Of a DNA stretch of 64,000 nucleotides, positions 35,000-43,901 are shown piece by piece. Source of the DNA: Melioribacteraceae bacterium. Its GTDB lineage: Bacteria; Bacteroidota; Ignavibacteria; Ignavibacteriales; Melioribacteraceae. The translations under genes were made by a program, and so were the position numbers. Within the stretch, counting starts at the first letter, position 1. Every line of letters begins with the position of its first letter. The notes beneath the pieces are model-generated. The model was not told where the DNA came from and made no database searches. It saw only the letters and a program-made list of their open reading frames with translations. The stretch is taken from positions 186,001 to 250,000 of the forward strand of contig DAOSDY010000003.1 of NCBI GenBank assembly GCA_035362835.1, written 5' to 3'.

Positions 35000-36016
35000 C
35001 TAATTGCCAAATACGTTGATTACGCCATTGATATGTTTCGTTTTATCAATAATATTTCCCTGACCGTCTACAATACCTTGATGACAGGTTGCACACGATC
35101 TTAACTCCGAAGCCATATGTCCTGTTGGAGGAAGTCCGTGACATGTACCGCATGCATCCTGTGTTCCGTCAACTTTTTTCCAGTCGGGACTGAAGTTATT
35201 ACCAACCATAAAATCAGCAGTGTAAGCAAATGGATAATTAGAATTTGCTTTTGCAAAAGAGAAATTTCCATGGCAGTATGTGTTTGAACACAAGTTTGTT
35301 CCAAAGTTGTATGCTGAAGCTGATTGTCCTTTATTAGCTATCGAGCCGAATACAATTTCCGATAAAGTTGTTCCGTCATTAACATGGCCTGCAGTAAATA
35401 ATCCTCCCGGGACTTTGTGACATTCGTTACATAAAACGGCCGCACCGATTTGAAGGGAGTAAAGATGTGCTGCATGAGCGCCTACTCCGGGTGTGGAGGT
35501 GTTTACAGAACGGTTCAAAGACCTTGGAGGAGCAATACGGTTGATGTTGCTGAAATCACCGTGACATGTATTACAGGCTTCGGGACCATTTGGATTCTTA
35601 TGGCATGAGTTGCAAGTCGGACTTACAATACCTCCGTTATAATTAGAGCCATGGCATTGAGTACATTGCTCCATATTCCAGGATCGGGCTTCAATAAAAC
35701 TACCGTGAAATGCCGGGCTGTTAGGATTCATAATATCGGTTGTATGTACAGTAATTCCGGGATGGCAATTATTTGTGGAACATCCAACCCGAGCAGTTCC
35801 GCCTCTGTAGTCTGATGAATGGCAATCTTTGCACGATTCCATCGAGTTGTTTACAAGTTTGCGACCGTGGAAATTATCGGAGCTTTTTTTCATGAAATCG
35901 ATACCATGCACACTTATATTTTCTGCAGGTGTAATCTCATCCTGTATTTCACTGCAAGCATTAAAAACTAAACCGAGCATTAAAACTATTAACAGGTAAA
36001 TTTTTGTGTATCTCAT
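35000..36016 (-). CDS. Nine-haem c-type cytochrome lipoprotein (CxxxxCH/CxxCH type)
   Basis: The 338-residue protein has a lipobox (VFNAC, Cys near 21), seven CxxCH motifs (CKDCH near 62, CTQCH, CNSCH, CNTCH, CNECH, CGTCH, CATCH) and two CX4CH motifs (CSTNNCH, CSNTYCH), the mixed pattern known from Geobacter outer-surface cytochromes. Lipid anchoring and this pattern suggest that it sits on the outer face of the outer membrane as the terminal electron outlet of the conduit. It is last in the operon, 22 bases after the 14-haem gene, and is followed by a terminator. Location on the outer surface is inferred. Confidence 0.9.
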   Translation of the reverse strand: MRYTKIYLLIVLMLGLVFNACSEIQDEITPAENISVHGIDFMKKSSDNFHGRKLVNNSMESCKDCHSSDYRGGTARVGCSTNNCHPGITVHTTDIMNPNSPAFHGSFIEARSWNMEQCTQCHGSNYNGGIVSPTCNSCHKNPNGPEACNTCHGDFSNINRIAPPRSLNRSVNTSTPGVGAHAAHLYSLQIGAAVLCNECHKVPGGLFTAGHVNDGTTLSEIVFGSIANKGQSASAYNFGTNLCSNTYCHGNFSFAKANSNYPFAYTADFMVGNNFSPDWKKVDGTQDACGTCHGLPPTGHMASELRSCATCHQGIVDGQGNIIDKTKHINGVINVFGN

Positions 36017-36038
36017 AGTTTTTCCAAGAAATTAAATT

Positions 36039-37247
36039 TTAATTGTGACAGTAACCGCAGAACCCGACTCCTTTATTTCCATTCGGTTTTGCATTTGCAT
36101 CAATATGACAAGAGTAGCAGACCGAATTAAAATCATTGTGCCAGTCGCCGCCGCTAGTATTTTTCATAAAACCGCGTAAATGAGTTTTAGGATTCGTTCC
36201 TTTAATACCATCATTATCAACGTGGCATAGAATGCAATTCGGATCGGCACCCTGAACATCGTGACAGGCAGAACATCTTTCAATATCCTTTTTAGCAACC
36301 TCAGCATGCAAACCGCCCCCAGTACCTACTCCAATTGTTACAAAGTTCGGTTTCTTATGATTGCTCGGTACTATTCCACCCATCGCAAAATCGCTCTTCG
36401 TAGAAGCATGGCATTCAACGCAGAAGGTCTCCGTCTGGTGACAGGTCTGGCACTGTGCGGATTTTTCGTCGGCATCAATTCCGTGAGTAAATCGGTAATT
36501 TAAATCGTGTACCCTTGTGATCTGCTGCTGTTTAACATTGTCCACATATTTGTGAGGGGAATATGGTGTATAGAAATCCTTTGCACTGTTCGCTTCTGTA
36601 ATCATTGTCGTTGAAGCATGACATGCTTCGCAGAAAGTATTATCGTGGCACATTTCGCACTGGTTATTCATCGAAGCAGCTTTGAATTTATGCGATTTGA
36701 AAAATCCTACCTGTCTATGATCTTCCGGAATAAGATTTACGGTTGATATGTGGCAGGTTTCGCAGTTGTTGGTAGCAACAGTCTGATCATTATGACAAGT
36801 GTAGCAGTTCGACATCGGAGGATTTAAATCCTTCGATTCAAAACTGTAAGCTACTTCGTCAACTCCCTTATGACATGCTGTACATTCCATTTTCTGGTCG
36901 GTCGTATGATATTTGTGATTGAACATGAGTTCGGACTTTTCCAAAATAAAAGGTTCCATCACATCTTCATAATGGCAGAAAGAACAATTATCCGTATCTT
37001 CAACATCATGGCACGTAGCACAGACCGGTTTTTCCGGCAGCAGACGGTCATTAAGCGAAGTGCTTTCCGGTACTCCTGTGTGGCACGATGCACAATCGGT
37101 AACATCTTTATGAACGGCATGTGAGAATTTTATTATGTCTTTATTGGTTTTACGAGGTTCATCGCTTGTGCCGGCATCGATTGCTGCAATAGTAAGAAAG
37201 AAAAAGATAAGCAGCGAAATTGTACTGTAAAGAATTTTTATTTTCAT
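36039..37247 (-). CDS. 14-haem periplasmic c-type cytochrome
   Basis: The 402-residue protein has a plain signal peptide (MKIKILYSTISLLIFFFLTIAA) without lipobox and fourteen CxxCH motifs (CASCH near 52 to CGYCH at the end), interleaved with many single His that can serve as distal ligands (cytochrome c3/c7-like packing). One haem per about 27 residues is a dense wire. It follows the beta-barrel gene by six bases. By analogy with MtrA/OmaB it would insert into the barrel from the periplasmic side. It is longer in haem count than MtrA (10) and OmaB (8). The family role is inferred from context. Confidence 0.9.
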   Translation of the reverse strand: MKIKILYSTISLLIFFFLTIAAIDAGTSDEPRKTNKDIIKFSHAVHKDVTDCASCHTGVPESTSLNDRLLPEKPVCATCHDVEDTDNCSFCHYEDVMEPFILEKSELMFNHKYHTTDQKMECTACHKGVDEVAYSFESKDLNPPMSNCYTCHNDQTVATNNCETCHISTVNLIPEDHRQVGFFKSHKFKAASMNNQCEMCHDNTFCEACHASTTMITEANSAKDFYTPYSPHKYVDNVKQQQITRVHDLNYRFTHGIDADEKSAQCQTCHQTETFCVECHASTKSDFAMGGIVPSNHKKPNFVTIGVGTGGGLHAEVAKKDIERCSACHDVQGADPNCILCHVDNDGIKGTNPKTHLRGFMKNTSGGDWHNDFNSVCYSCHIDANAKPNGNKGVGFCGYCHN

Positions 37248-37253
37248 ATCGTT

Positions 37254-38522
37254 CTAAAAGTTTGTATTGAAGAGGTGATTTACTTTCAAGAGAATTCTCA
37301 TATCGTTCTTGTAAATCTTGTTATCGAAATATTGTCCCTGCAGATCGAAAGACCAGGTTCTCCACGGACGGAAATTTATGCCGGCCAGAAGGGAGGTAAT
37401 GCTATTCGATTCAGCATCTTTCGATAATTTGTAATTTGTTAATGATACACCGATCGAAGGTGTAATCAGTCCGTCAAAGAATGATCTTGCAGTGAAGATG
37501 GAAACAGCGTCCATTTCTCCTGCATCCCCGAAATTCTTGCGGTAACTTAAACTGCCGTATTCGGACGATGCACCGACAGTAACACGCGAGGAATTTTCAT
37601 TTTCGAACAGAACGTTTCCGAACCGCGCAAAAAATGTTGCTACTTTAACAAAACGGTAATCAATGCCGCCTTCAATTTCCTGAGAATTACCGAAATTGAA
37701 AACAGAAAAGATCGAGTTATAACGGATCTTCGGTTCGCGGTAATTGTAATATGCATTCACACCCAGATTATCTGTAATATTGACTCGTCCGTCAAATTCA
37801 ATTTTGGATGTCGTATTAAAATTGAGATCGTATTCATATCTTGTACTAAAATCGAAAAGTTCGTTCAGGGAGTAGGAGAGATCAGCCGAAACGTATTTAT
37901 ACTGATTTGATTTCGATTGAATTAATACTTTTATCGGATCGAGATCGCTGTTAAGTCGTAATGCATAGTAATCTTCAGCTTTGAAATTTTTATCGATATA
38001 GCTAACACCAATGTTCAAATTATCAAATGGCATTACTTCCAGACGGCCGCCCAGGACATAATTGTTGGCGAAATCTTTTGTCAATTCCAGCTTCTGATAT
38101 GCTGGAACGTTGCCGCCGTAATATCCGCTAAGAGCGAATCCGCCGTATTTTACCTTCATATTAACACCGTCAAATAAGCCACCGGCAACAGGAGTAAACA
38201 AGGGCTGCCGGCCGAGTTTAAGTGTTACGGCACCGAAGAGTTCCCTTGCTTCGAGATACAAATTGTAGAAACGGAAACGGACATCCTGATCAAGAGCGTT
38301 GCCGATGTTGGCTTCCATTCCGGTTCGGGTTCTTAATGAAAAACTGCCGTAGTTTAAATTCAGGTTTAATGAGTTAAATGTTCTTATGAAGTTTTCTGAG
38401 GTGGTACTATTATCGAATCTTTCAAAGGAGTAGAATGATGATGTAAATCTGCCGTTGAGATTCTGGGCAGAATTTATCAACGGCAGAAAAAAAATGAACA
38501 GCAAAAAGATATGTTTTTTCAT
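37254..38522 (-). CDS. Outer-membrane beta-barrel of the cytochrome conduit
   Basis: The 422-residue protein has a signal peptide (MKKHIFLLFIFFLPLINSAQ) followed by many short amphipathic beta strands rich in Tyr, Phe, Asn and Gly (for example FRFYNLYLEARELFGAVTLKLG, FDLQGQYFDNKIYKN), and ends in VNHLFNTNF, with a C-terminal Phe as in outer-membrane barrels. There is no cysteine-haem motif. It is encoded between a tetrahaem carrier and the 14-haem cytochrome, 17 and 6 bases away, exactly the place of a porin in porin-cytochrome clusters (MtrB, OmbB). Sequence similarity to those cannot be judged by eye, so the conduit role is based on context. Confidence 0.8.
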   Translation of the reverse strand: MKKHIFLLFIFFLPLINSAQNLNGRFTSSFYSFERFDNSTTSENFIRTFNSLNLNLNYGSFSLRTRTGMEANIGNALDQDVRFRFYNLYLEARELFGAVTLKLGRQPLFTPVAGGLFDGVNMKVKYGGFALSGYYGGNVPAYQKLELTKDFANNYVLGGRLEVMPFDNLNIGVSYIDKNFKAEDYYALRLNSDLDPIKVLIQSKSNQYKYVSADLSYSLNELFDFSTRYEYDLNFNTTSKIEFDGRVNITDNLGVNAYYNYREPKIRYNSIFSVFNFGNSQEIEGGIDYRFVKVATFFARFGNVLFENENSSRVTVGASSEYGSLSYRKNFGDAGEMDAVSIFTARSFFDGLITPSIGVSLTNYKLSKDAESNSITSLLAGINFRPWRTWSFDLQGQYFDNKIYKNDMRILLKVNHLFNTNF

Positions 38523-38539
38523 TTTTAGCCTATAAATAA

Positions 38540-39097
38540 TTATCCTTTCGGAACAGGATGAGCAATTTTAGCCCACATTTTTTCAAAATTAAATTCTTTG
38601 TAGGTAGGACTTTCAGGGTTATGGCATTTTACGCAACCTGCTTTAATTTCAGCCATATCTTTCCAAACAATCAGGCCATTCTTAACAGATTCTTCACGGC
38701 TCTTCATAACTTTAAGTGATTTATAAGCGGATCCGGCGCCATGGCATGTTTCGCATTGAACGCCGTCTTCAACTTTAAATTTGGCTCCGATTAATTTTTT
38801 ATCTGTTACATCGTATCCGGAAGCATGGCATTTTAAACAACCGGGAGAATCGACAGCTTTCTTTCCGTATTTTTCCATAGCAACTTTATCTGCTTCCGGT
38901 GTCTGAAGAGTTTTATATGCATTGGAGTGTCCGCTTTCCTGCCAGATTTTTAATTGAAGTCCCTGTTTTTCTGTTTTATGGCATGTACCACATACCTGGG
39001 TTCCTTCGTAACCGAATGTCTGAGCGTAAAGCTGAGTAGGAAGTACTAAATAAAGTGCGGCAATTATCAATAATGAATAAAACACTCGTTGGATCAT
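38540..39097 (-). CDS. Tetrahaem cytochrome c, c554-like
   Basis: The 185-residue protein has a signal peptide (to YAQ near residue 26) and four CxxCH motifs: CGTCH (near 36), CLKCH (near 88), CETCH (near 115) and CVKCH (near 155). The opening YEGTQVCGTCHKTEKQG and the spacing match the cytochrome c554/c-prime-like family. A soluble periplasmic shuttle between the inner-membrane 16-haem protein and the barrel complex is the natural role here. It lies 17 bases before the barrel gene and 96 bases after the 16-haem gene. The final electron partners are inferred from the operon. Confidence 0.88.
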   Translation of the reverse strand: MIQRVFYSLLIIAALYLVLPTQLYAQTFGYEGTQVCGTCHKTEKQGLQLKIWQESGHSNAYKTLQTPEADKVAMEKYGKKAVDSPGCLKCHASGYDVTDKKLIGAKFKVEDGVQCETCHGAGSAYKSLKVMKSREESVKNGLIVWKDMAEIKAGCVKCHNPESPTYKEFNFEKMWAKIAHPVPKG

Positions 39098-39193
39098 GAT
39101 ATCCTCCCGATAATTAATTAATGAAATAAAAAAAACAGCAATAATACTTTTATTAAAATAGCTTATAAGAAATTAAGAGGCAATAATCTCTTT

Positions 39194-41635
39194 TTATTTC
39201 TCCTTTGGTAATTCAATCGATTCTTCCGGATTTGGATTTAATTTTTTATCGAGCCAGTCTCTTAATTCGGGATCGTTATTCAATTCTCCTTCAATAATCT
39301 GATCCGGATTCAATCCCTTTTCCTCTAACGCTTTTGTAAACAGTAATGTTGAATGGCTGACTTTTTTCAATTCCCGCTTTCCAGACTGATACTCTTTCCA
39401 TTCTAAAACTACTCTTCTAAAATGTTTCTCGTGGTGATGTCTGTATGTGTCGAGTGTCATTTTACCATCAATCCATGTTAAGCTCATCGGGTACTCATGT
39501 GGGTGGAAAATAACAAAGAACCAGTGCCAAACAACTATGGCAAGTGTAGCTAATATAGCTTCGTAGAAATGGATAAGTTCGCTAACCTTTATTAACCAGG
39601 TTGGAGCCCAATTACCGACTATTGTCGGGAACCAGAGAATAAAACCGGTTGCGCCCATGATAATTGTTCCCCAGATTAGTGCCCAGTATTCCGCTTTTTC
39701 AGTATAATCGTATTTATCATAGCGGGGTTTACGTTTCTTTATTCTCAGGTAGTAAAGAATAGAATCGCGTGCTTCCTGCAGGTCGCTTAGTTTTGGAATC
39801 AGATTCAAGAGTACATCTCGGCCGCGCGGCGTAAATAATAAGTACCAGATATGATATAAACCGACTGCAATCATCACAACAGCCGCGCCACGATGAATAT
39901 ATGATCTAGCAATTTCAGTCATACCAAGTGCCTGAAGCATTTCTGCCCACCAGCTGCTGTGATATTTAAGTGCAAATCCGGTTATAGCAAGTGTTATAAA
40001 CGAAATTAGCAATAATAGGTGCTGGATTACTTCGTTCTTTGTAAATCTTGGGATTGTAATTTCTCCCTGCATATTTCTTCTTTTCTTTTTTACTTCGTAA
40101 ATAAAGATTAGAAGATTGTGAAGAATCATTGCACCAATTACCGAAACAATGAGCCAGAAGTAGAGATTTGCAACGAAATTTTCAATTTTAGCCGACGTTT
40201 CATTCATTGTACGGTGTGAATAACTCTTAGAGAAAACAGGAGTAGCATCAGGATGGCATTTTTGACACGTTGCTGTTACGTTTTCCTCACTTACAGAAGA
40301 TTCCGGATGGTCACTCGGAAGAATTTTATGAACATTGTGGCAATCGATACACATAGCAGATTTTTCACTTCCTCTCATTACAGCAAGGCCGTGGTAGCTA
40401 TCCTGGTATAGGGAAGCCTGTCCGCCTTCTTTTCCGAATCTTTCAGCTATACGCGGACTTTCATGGCAAACAATACATGTCTTCTCTTGAATAATTTTGG
40501 CTTCTCGTCTTTCATTCTCAGTTGTTATTGCCTGAATACCATGTTCACTATGGCAGTCGCCGCAGACCGGGGATTCCCGGAATCCTTTTTTTGCCCGAAT
40601 CCAGTGGATCGACTGAGTATATTCGTCGGAGATTTCTTTGTGACACTTTCCGCACATATCCGGTGCGTTGAAAGTTGAAATTTTACTTCCGGGCTGAACT
40701 TTATTCTTAATATCGTGAACACCGTGACAATCGCTGCAATTCGGCGCATCAGTTCTCCCTTGAAGAACAAGTTTTCCATGAACTGATCGTGAATAAACAA
40801 ATCCCGGATTCGGAAGAGCTATATCAAATTTCTTGGCAAGTTCCGGATTATCATGGCAGTTACCGCATGTAGCAGCAAGTTTAGTCGGATGTACTTTACT
40901 TGACGGATCGTCTACTTTTTTGATATCATGAGAACCATGGCAATCCCAGCATTTTGCTGCTTCATCAATCCCTTCGCTTAATGCAATTCCGTGAATACTT
41001 TCTCGGTGAATTTTTGCAATATCGCCGTGACATATATAACAGTCAGCAGATTGAGTAGCTTTTAGATTTTTAGGATGGTTTTTTAGGTTATTTGCAATGA
41101 AGTTATGACAATCGGAACAATCCAGATTTTTGTGTACTGACGAGGGGAGCGTCATTCTTGTATCGATAGTTTTATGGCAGCTGATACAATTGTTTTTATC
41201 AATTTTTGTCATTGCATGATAATTACCAACAAGAGTTGCCGATGTATGACATTTACCGCAGTAATCCTTTGTCTTTTGTCTGTTATCCGAAGGAGGTTTT
41301 TGAATTTCATGATTTCCGTGGCAGGAGACACAGGAAGGTGGATTCTTAACCTTTAGCCGATGATGAATATCAGAATTTACAGAACCTACATATTCCTCGT
41401 GACAGGTTGCACAGCTTACTTTTTTCGCCCCTTTTTCTATATGCTCTTCATCAGTAACATCTTCATGGCAGCCCTGACAATCAATTGCTTCCTTATGAAC
41501 GGAATTAGCGATTGATATTTCATGGCAGTCGGAACAATTGAAGTCTTGTGCCAATGTCGTATTATTTGTAAGGAAAAACAGACTTATTAATAAATAAACT
41601 ACTGATGATGACAAAATTCTGAATTTATTATTCAA
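39194..41635 (-). CDS. 16-haem cytochrome c fused to a b-type membrane domain (CbcL-like)
   Basis: After a signal peptide the protein carries sixteen CxxCH motifs (CSDCH near residue 34 to CQKCH near 458), then a C-terminal domain with five membrane helices and histidines suited to bind b haems (for example HNLLIFIYEV, HRGAAVVMIAVGLYHIWYLLF, VVWHWFFVIFHPHEYP), and a 75-residue cytoplasmic tail. The layout is that of Geobacter CbcL, an inner-membrane menaquinol oxidase for low-potential metal respiration, but with 16 rather than nine c haems. I favour a TTG start because GAGG lies five bases upstream and a perfect signal peptide follows; the ATG at 41719 would add 28 residues that spoil it. 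It is first in the conduit operon. Confidence 0.92.
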   Translation of the reverse strand: MNNKFRILSSSVVYLLISLFFLTNNTTLAQDFNCSDCHEISIANSVHKEAIDCQGCHEDVTDEEHIEKGAKKVSCATCHEEYVGSVNSDIHHRLKVKNPPSCVSCHGNHEIQKPPSDNRQKTKDYCGKCHTSATLVGNYHAMTKIDKNNCISCHKTIDTRMTLPSSVHKNLDCSDCHNFIANNLKNHPKNLKATQSADCYICHGDIAKIHRESIHGIALSEGIDEAAKCWDCHGSHDIKKVDDPSSKVHPTKLAATCGNCHDNPELAKKFDIALPNPGFVYSRSVHGKLVLQGRTDAPNCSDCHGVHDIKNKVQPGSKISTFNAPDMCGKCHKEISDEYTQSIHWIRAKKGFRESPVCGDCHSEHGIQAITTENERREAKIIQEKTCIVCHESPRIAERFGKEGGQASLYQDSYHGLAVMRGSEKSAMCIDCHNVHKILPSDHPESSVSEENVTATCQKCHPDATPVFSKSYSHRTMNETSAKIENFVANLYFWLIVSVIGAMILHNLLIFIYEVKKKRRNMQGEITIPRFTKNEVIQHLLLLISFITLAITGFALKYHSSWWAEMLQALGMTEIARSYIHRGAAVVMIAVGLYHIWYLLFTPRGRDVLLNLIPKLSDLQEARDSILYYLRIKKRKPRYDKYDYTEKAEYWALIWGTIIMGATGFILWFPTIVGNWAPTWLIKVSELIHFYEAILATLAIVVWHWFFVIFHPHEYPMSLTWIDGKMTLDTYRHHHEKHFRRVVLEWKEYQSGKRELKKVSHSTLLFTKALEEKGLNPDQIIEGELNNDPELRDWLDKKLNPNPEESIELPKEK

Positions 41636-41822
41636 ATCGACCTCAAAAGGATTTTTTGTTGTTCCATATTTCATTACGTCAAAAATCATGCGGAAATTAA
41701 CCGCTGATTTTGATTCCATTTATTAAATATTTGCCCGAATTTATATCAAAACTGGAAAAAATTTATCCAGGTTAATGTCCTATTTCTCACAAATAAGATA
41801 ACGGACTAATATATCTTTTCTC

Positions 41823-41878
41823 AAGATATTTAGATAAATCGTTTTTGTCAAATAAAGCTTCAAAGTGGTAGAAGCTTT
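41823..41878 (-). promoter_or_regulatory. Candidate promoter with upstream dyad for the conduit operon
   Basis: On the minus strand TTGACA (41846-41851) and TATCTT (41823-41828) are 17 bases apart, a sigma70-like promoter. Two bases upstream of the -35 box lies an 8-bp inverted repeat, AAAGCTTC-N9-GAAGCTTT (41854-41878), well placed for a dimeric activator. No RNA data support the start. Confidence 0.5.
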
Positions 41879-41890
41879 ACTTAATAATAA

Positions 41891-41923
41891 TTAAAAGAGG
41901 GATCTATCACTAGAATAGATCCC
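41891..41923 (-). terminator. Terminator of the Hmc-like/sensor operon
   Basis: GGGATCTAT pairs with ATAGATCCC (9 bp, 7-base loop), followed on the minus strand by TCTTTTAA. It lies 12 bases after the stop of the second receiver-GcvH gene and ends the operon that starts with the ferredoxin subunit. Confidence 0.88.
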
Positions 41924-41934
41924 GCAATAACTCT

Positions 41935-43083
41935 CTATTTCTTAAAAAATTCACCCGTAATGATGTACCAGTCTTTTTCTTCCAGTTTTTCGATCTGACC
42001 CCATTGTAGTTCAAAGTTTTCTTGCATTTCGGTTTTTGTAATTTCTTTAATATGCCTAACATAATTATCGATTTCATCCTGATAAAATGTAACCGCGTTC
42101 TTTCCGATTTTTAGTTGTGTCAATTCTGAATCAAGTTTATCGGCATCGATTGAACAGATCCAGTTCCTTTCATAGGGTGTGAAGTCGAGAGCTTCAAGAT
42201 CTTCTGCCAACTCATGATTAATACTTTTTACCTGTCCGCTAATGGGGGAAATAAACTGAATGGTTCTGTTTCCCTGCTTGATCGTGAATAACGGTTGACC
42301 TTTTGCAATATTCATTCCAAGGTTAGGAAAATCGATTCCGGAAATTTTTCCGATCAGTTTCTTTGCAAAGTCGTCTATCCCAACTTTAACTGTACCATCC
42401 TGACCAACGGAAGCCCAGCAATGTCCTTCTGATATGAAGACACCGCCCGGGATTGCAAATTCACCGGCACCTAATTTCTCTTTTTCTGTTAAATGAGCAA
42501 TATGGACTCTTGGCTTTAATTGTTTTTGAATCCGGTCCTGGCGCTTTATAAGTGACTTTTTGGTAAACTCAAGCAACTCATCTTCAGTAAATGGTTTTTG
42601 AACATAGTCCATAGCGCCTAGTTTCATACAATCCACGGCTGTTTCAACTGTAGCATAACCGGTAATTATTATTACATCAATATCAGGACGGAGGTGTTTT
42701 ACTAGTTTGGTTACTTCAACGCCGTCCATTTCAGGCATTTTAAGGTCTGTAAAAAGAAAATCGTAATGAAGTGATTTTATAAGATTAACTGCTTCTGAAC
42801 CTGTATTAACTGTATCTACAGAATAACCGTCCAGAACAAGAATTTTTCTGAAGCTGTCGAGTATTACATCTTCGTCGTCAACACATAAAATTCTGGCTTT
42901 AGGATTTGGTACATCAGCACGTTTCAGCGAGACGGCTTCTTTACTGAAATCAAGATTAATGCTTTCATTCAGAACCTCTTCCCGTTCTTTGCGGAGTTTT
43001 TTCTCGTTCATTCTTTTAATTGAAAATCTTATGACTACATCAGCGACGATGAACAATACTAATGCTAATATGAAGAGAGGCAT
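41935..43083 (-). CDS. Membrane-anchored receiver fused to a GcvH-like domain
   Basis: The 382-residue protein has an N-terminal membrane helix (residues 3-20), a receiver domain (Asp pair in ILCVDDEDV, phosphoacceptor Asp113 in FTDLKMPEMDG, Lys163 in VQKPF) and a C-terminal domain (about 215-315) that follows the glycine cleavage H-protein pattern (HCWASVGQDGTVKVGIDDFAKKLIG, then PISGQVKSIN). The lipoyl lysine position is Asn272, so it cannot be lipoylated. An acidic tail follows. There is no DNA-binding domain. It is the last gene of the operon, 29 bases after a shorter paralogue. The GcvH-like module may act as a scaffold or ligand sensor; this is unproven. Confidence 0.85.
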   Translation of the reverse strand: MPLFILALVLFIVADVVIRFSIKRMNEKKLRKEREEVLNESINLDFSKEAVSLKRADVPNPKARILCVDDEDVILDSFRKILVLDGYSVDTVNTGSEAVNLIKSLHYDFLFTDLKMPEMDGVEVTKLVKHLRPDIDVIIITGYATVETAVDCMKLGAMDYVQKPFTEDELLEFTKKSLIKRQDRIQKQLKPRVHIAHLTEKEKLGAGEFAIPGGVFISEGHCWASVGQDGTVKVGIDDFAKKLIGKISGIDFPNLGMNIAKGQPLFTIKQGNRTIQFISPISGQVKSINHELAEDLEALDFTPYERNWICSIDADKLDSELTQLKIGKNAVTFYQDEIDNYVRHIKEITKTEMQENFELQWGQIEKLEEKDWYIITGEFFKK

Positions 43084-43112
43084 AATATTTCTCCTTGTTT
43101 TAAGTCCTTTGT

Positions 43113-43901
43113 TTATCGATCCGAACTGCAGGGTGTGAGCAGACTTTTTTCGTAGTCATACTGACTCGGTATCATTCTGTAAAACCACCCTTCGAAGTAA
43201 GGATCTTTTTCAAGCAAAGTTATATCATTTAATAATTTCTGATTACATTCAATTATTCTTCCGCTTATAGCAGAATAGAGTTGGTTAATTGTTCCGTCCT
43301 CGGAAGTCAATTTAATTAAAGGTTCGGCTTGATTCAGCATCGTGTCTATTTCCAGAAATTCAATTGATTGTATGTTTTCAATTGTTTTCAAGAAAATATC
43401 GGTAGCGCCAACATAAACGGATCCATCGTGAAATTCATTTACCCAGCAGGAATATCCCAGGCGAAAATATTTAGCCGGGCACGGGACGTGTACAATGGCC
43501 TGATTTCTGGTTCTTGCCGGATCTGTAAGGTCACGGTACTTTAAACATCTTTTTATTACACCTGTTATTTCATCGAAAGTGAAAGGTTTCGGGATAAAAT
43601 CGAGGGCCCCGCCATAAAGTGATTTAACCGCATTCTCGATTGTAGAGTACCCCGAGGTTATTACAACCGGAGTATCGATGTTCCTGCTGCGAAGTTCCGA
43701 CAGGAACTGGAAACCATCTATACCCGGCATCATAATATCGCAAATAATAATTCTGTATTCTTCCTTTTCGATTTTGTTTAATGCAGCTTCAGCATCGAGT
43801 GCGGAATCTGTTTTGTAGTTGTTGATCTCACAGATTTTTCTTATTGAATCAATTACTACCTGCTCGTCGTCGACTATCAATATTTCGGAAACTTTATTCA
43901 T
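43113..43901 (-). CDS. Receiver fused to a GcvH-like domain, soluble paralogue
   Basis: The 262-residue protein has a receiver (ILIVDDEQV, phosphoacceptor Asp55 in ICDIMMPGIDG, Lys in IPKPF) and a GcvH-like domain (about 150-245: SCWVNEFHDGSVYVGATDIFLK, then AISGRIIECN). The lipoyl lysine position is Gly203. It lacks the membrane helix of the next gene. The two are probably a duplication. It starts directly after the kinase stop (no gap), so it is the first partner of that kinase. Two cysteine pairs (CPAKYF, CSS near the end) are of unknown meaning. Output is by protein contact, since no DNA-binding domain exists. Confidence 0.87.
   Translation of the reverse strand: MNKVSEILIVDDEQVVIDSIRKICEINNYKTDSALDAEAALNKIEKEEYRIIICDIMMPGIDGFQFLSELRSRNIDTPVVITSGYSTIENAVKSLYGGALDFIPKPFTFDEITGVIKRCLKYRDLTDPARTRNQAIVHVPCPAKYFRLGYSCWVNEFHDGSVYVGATDIFLKTIENIQSIEFLEIDTMLNQAEPLIKLTSEDGTINQLYSAISGRIIECNQKLLNDITLLEKDPYFEGWFYRMIPSQYDYEKSLLTPCSSDR

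Noticed and set aside
41935..43901. The GcvH-like domains as true lipoate carriers
   Set aside because: The lysine position is Asn in one protein and Gly in the other, and no other lysine lies at the turn.
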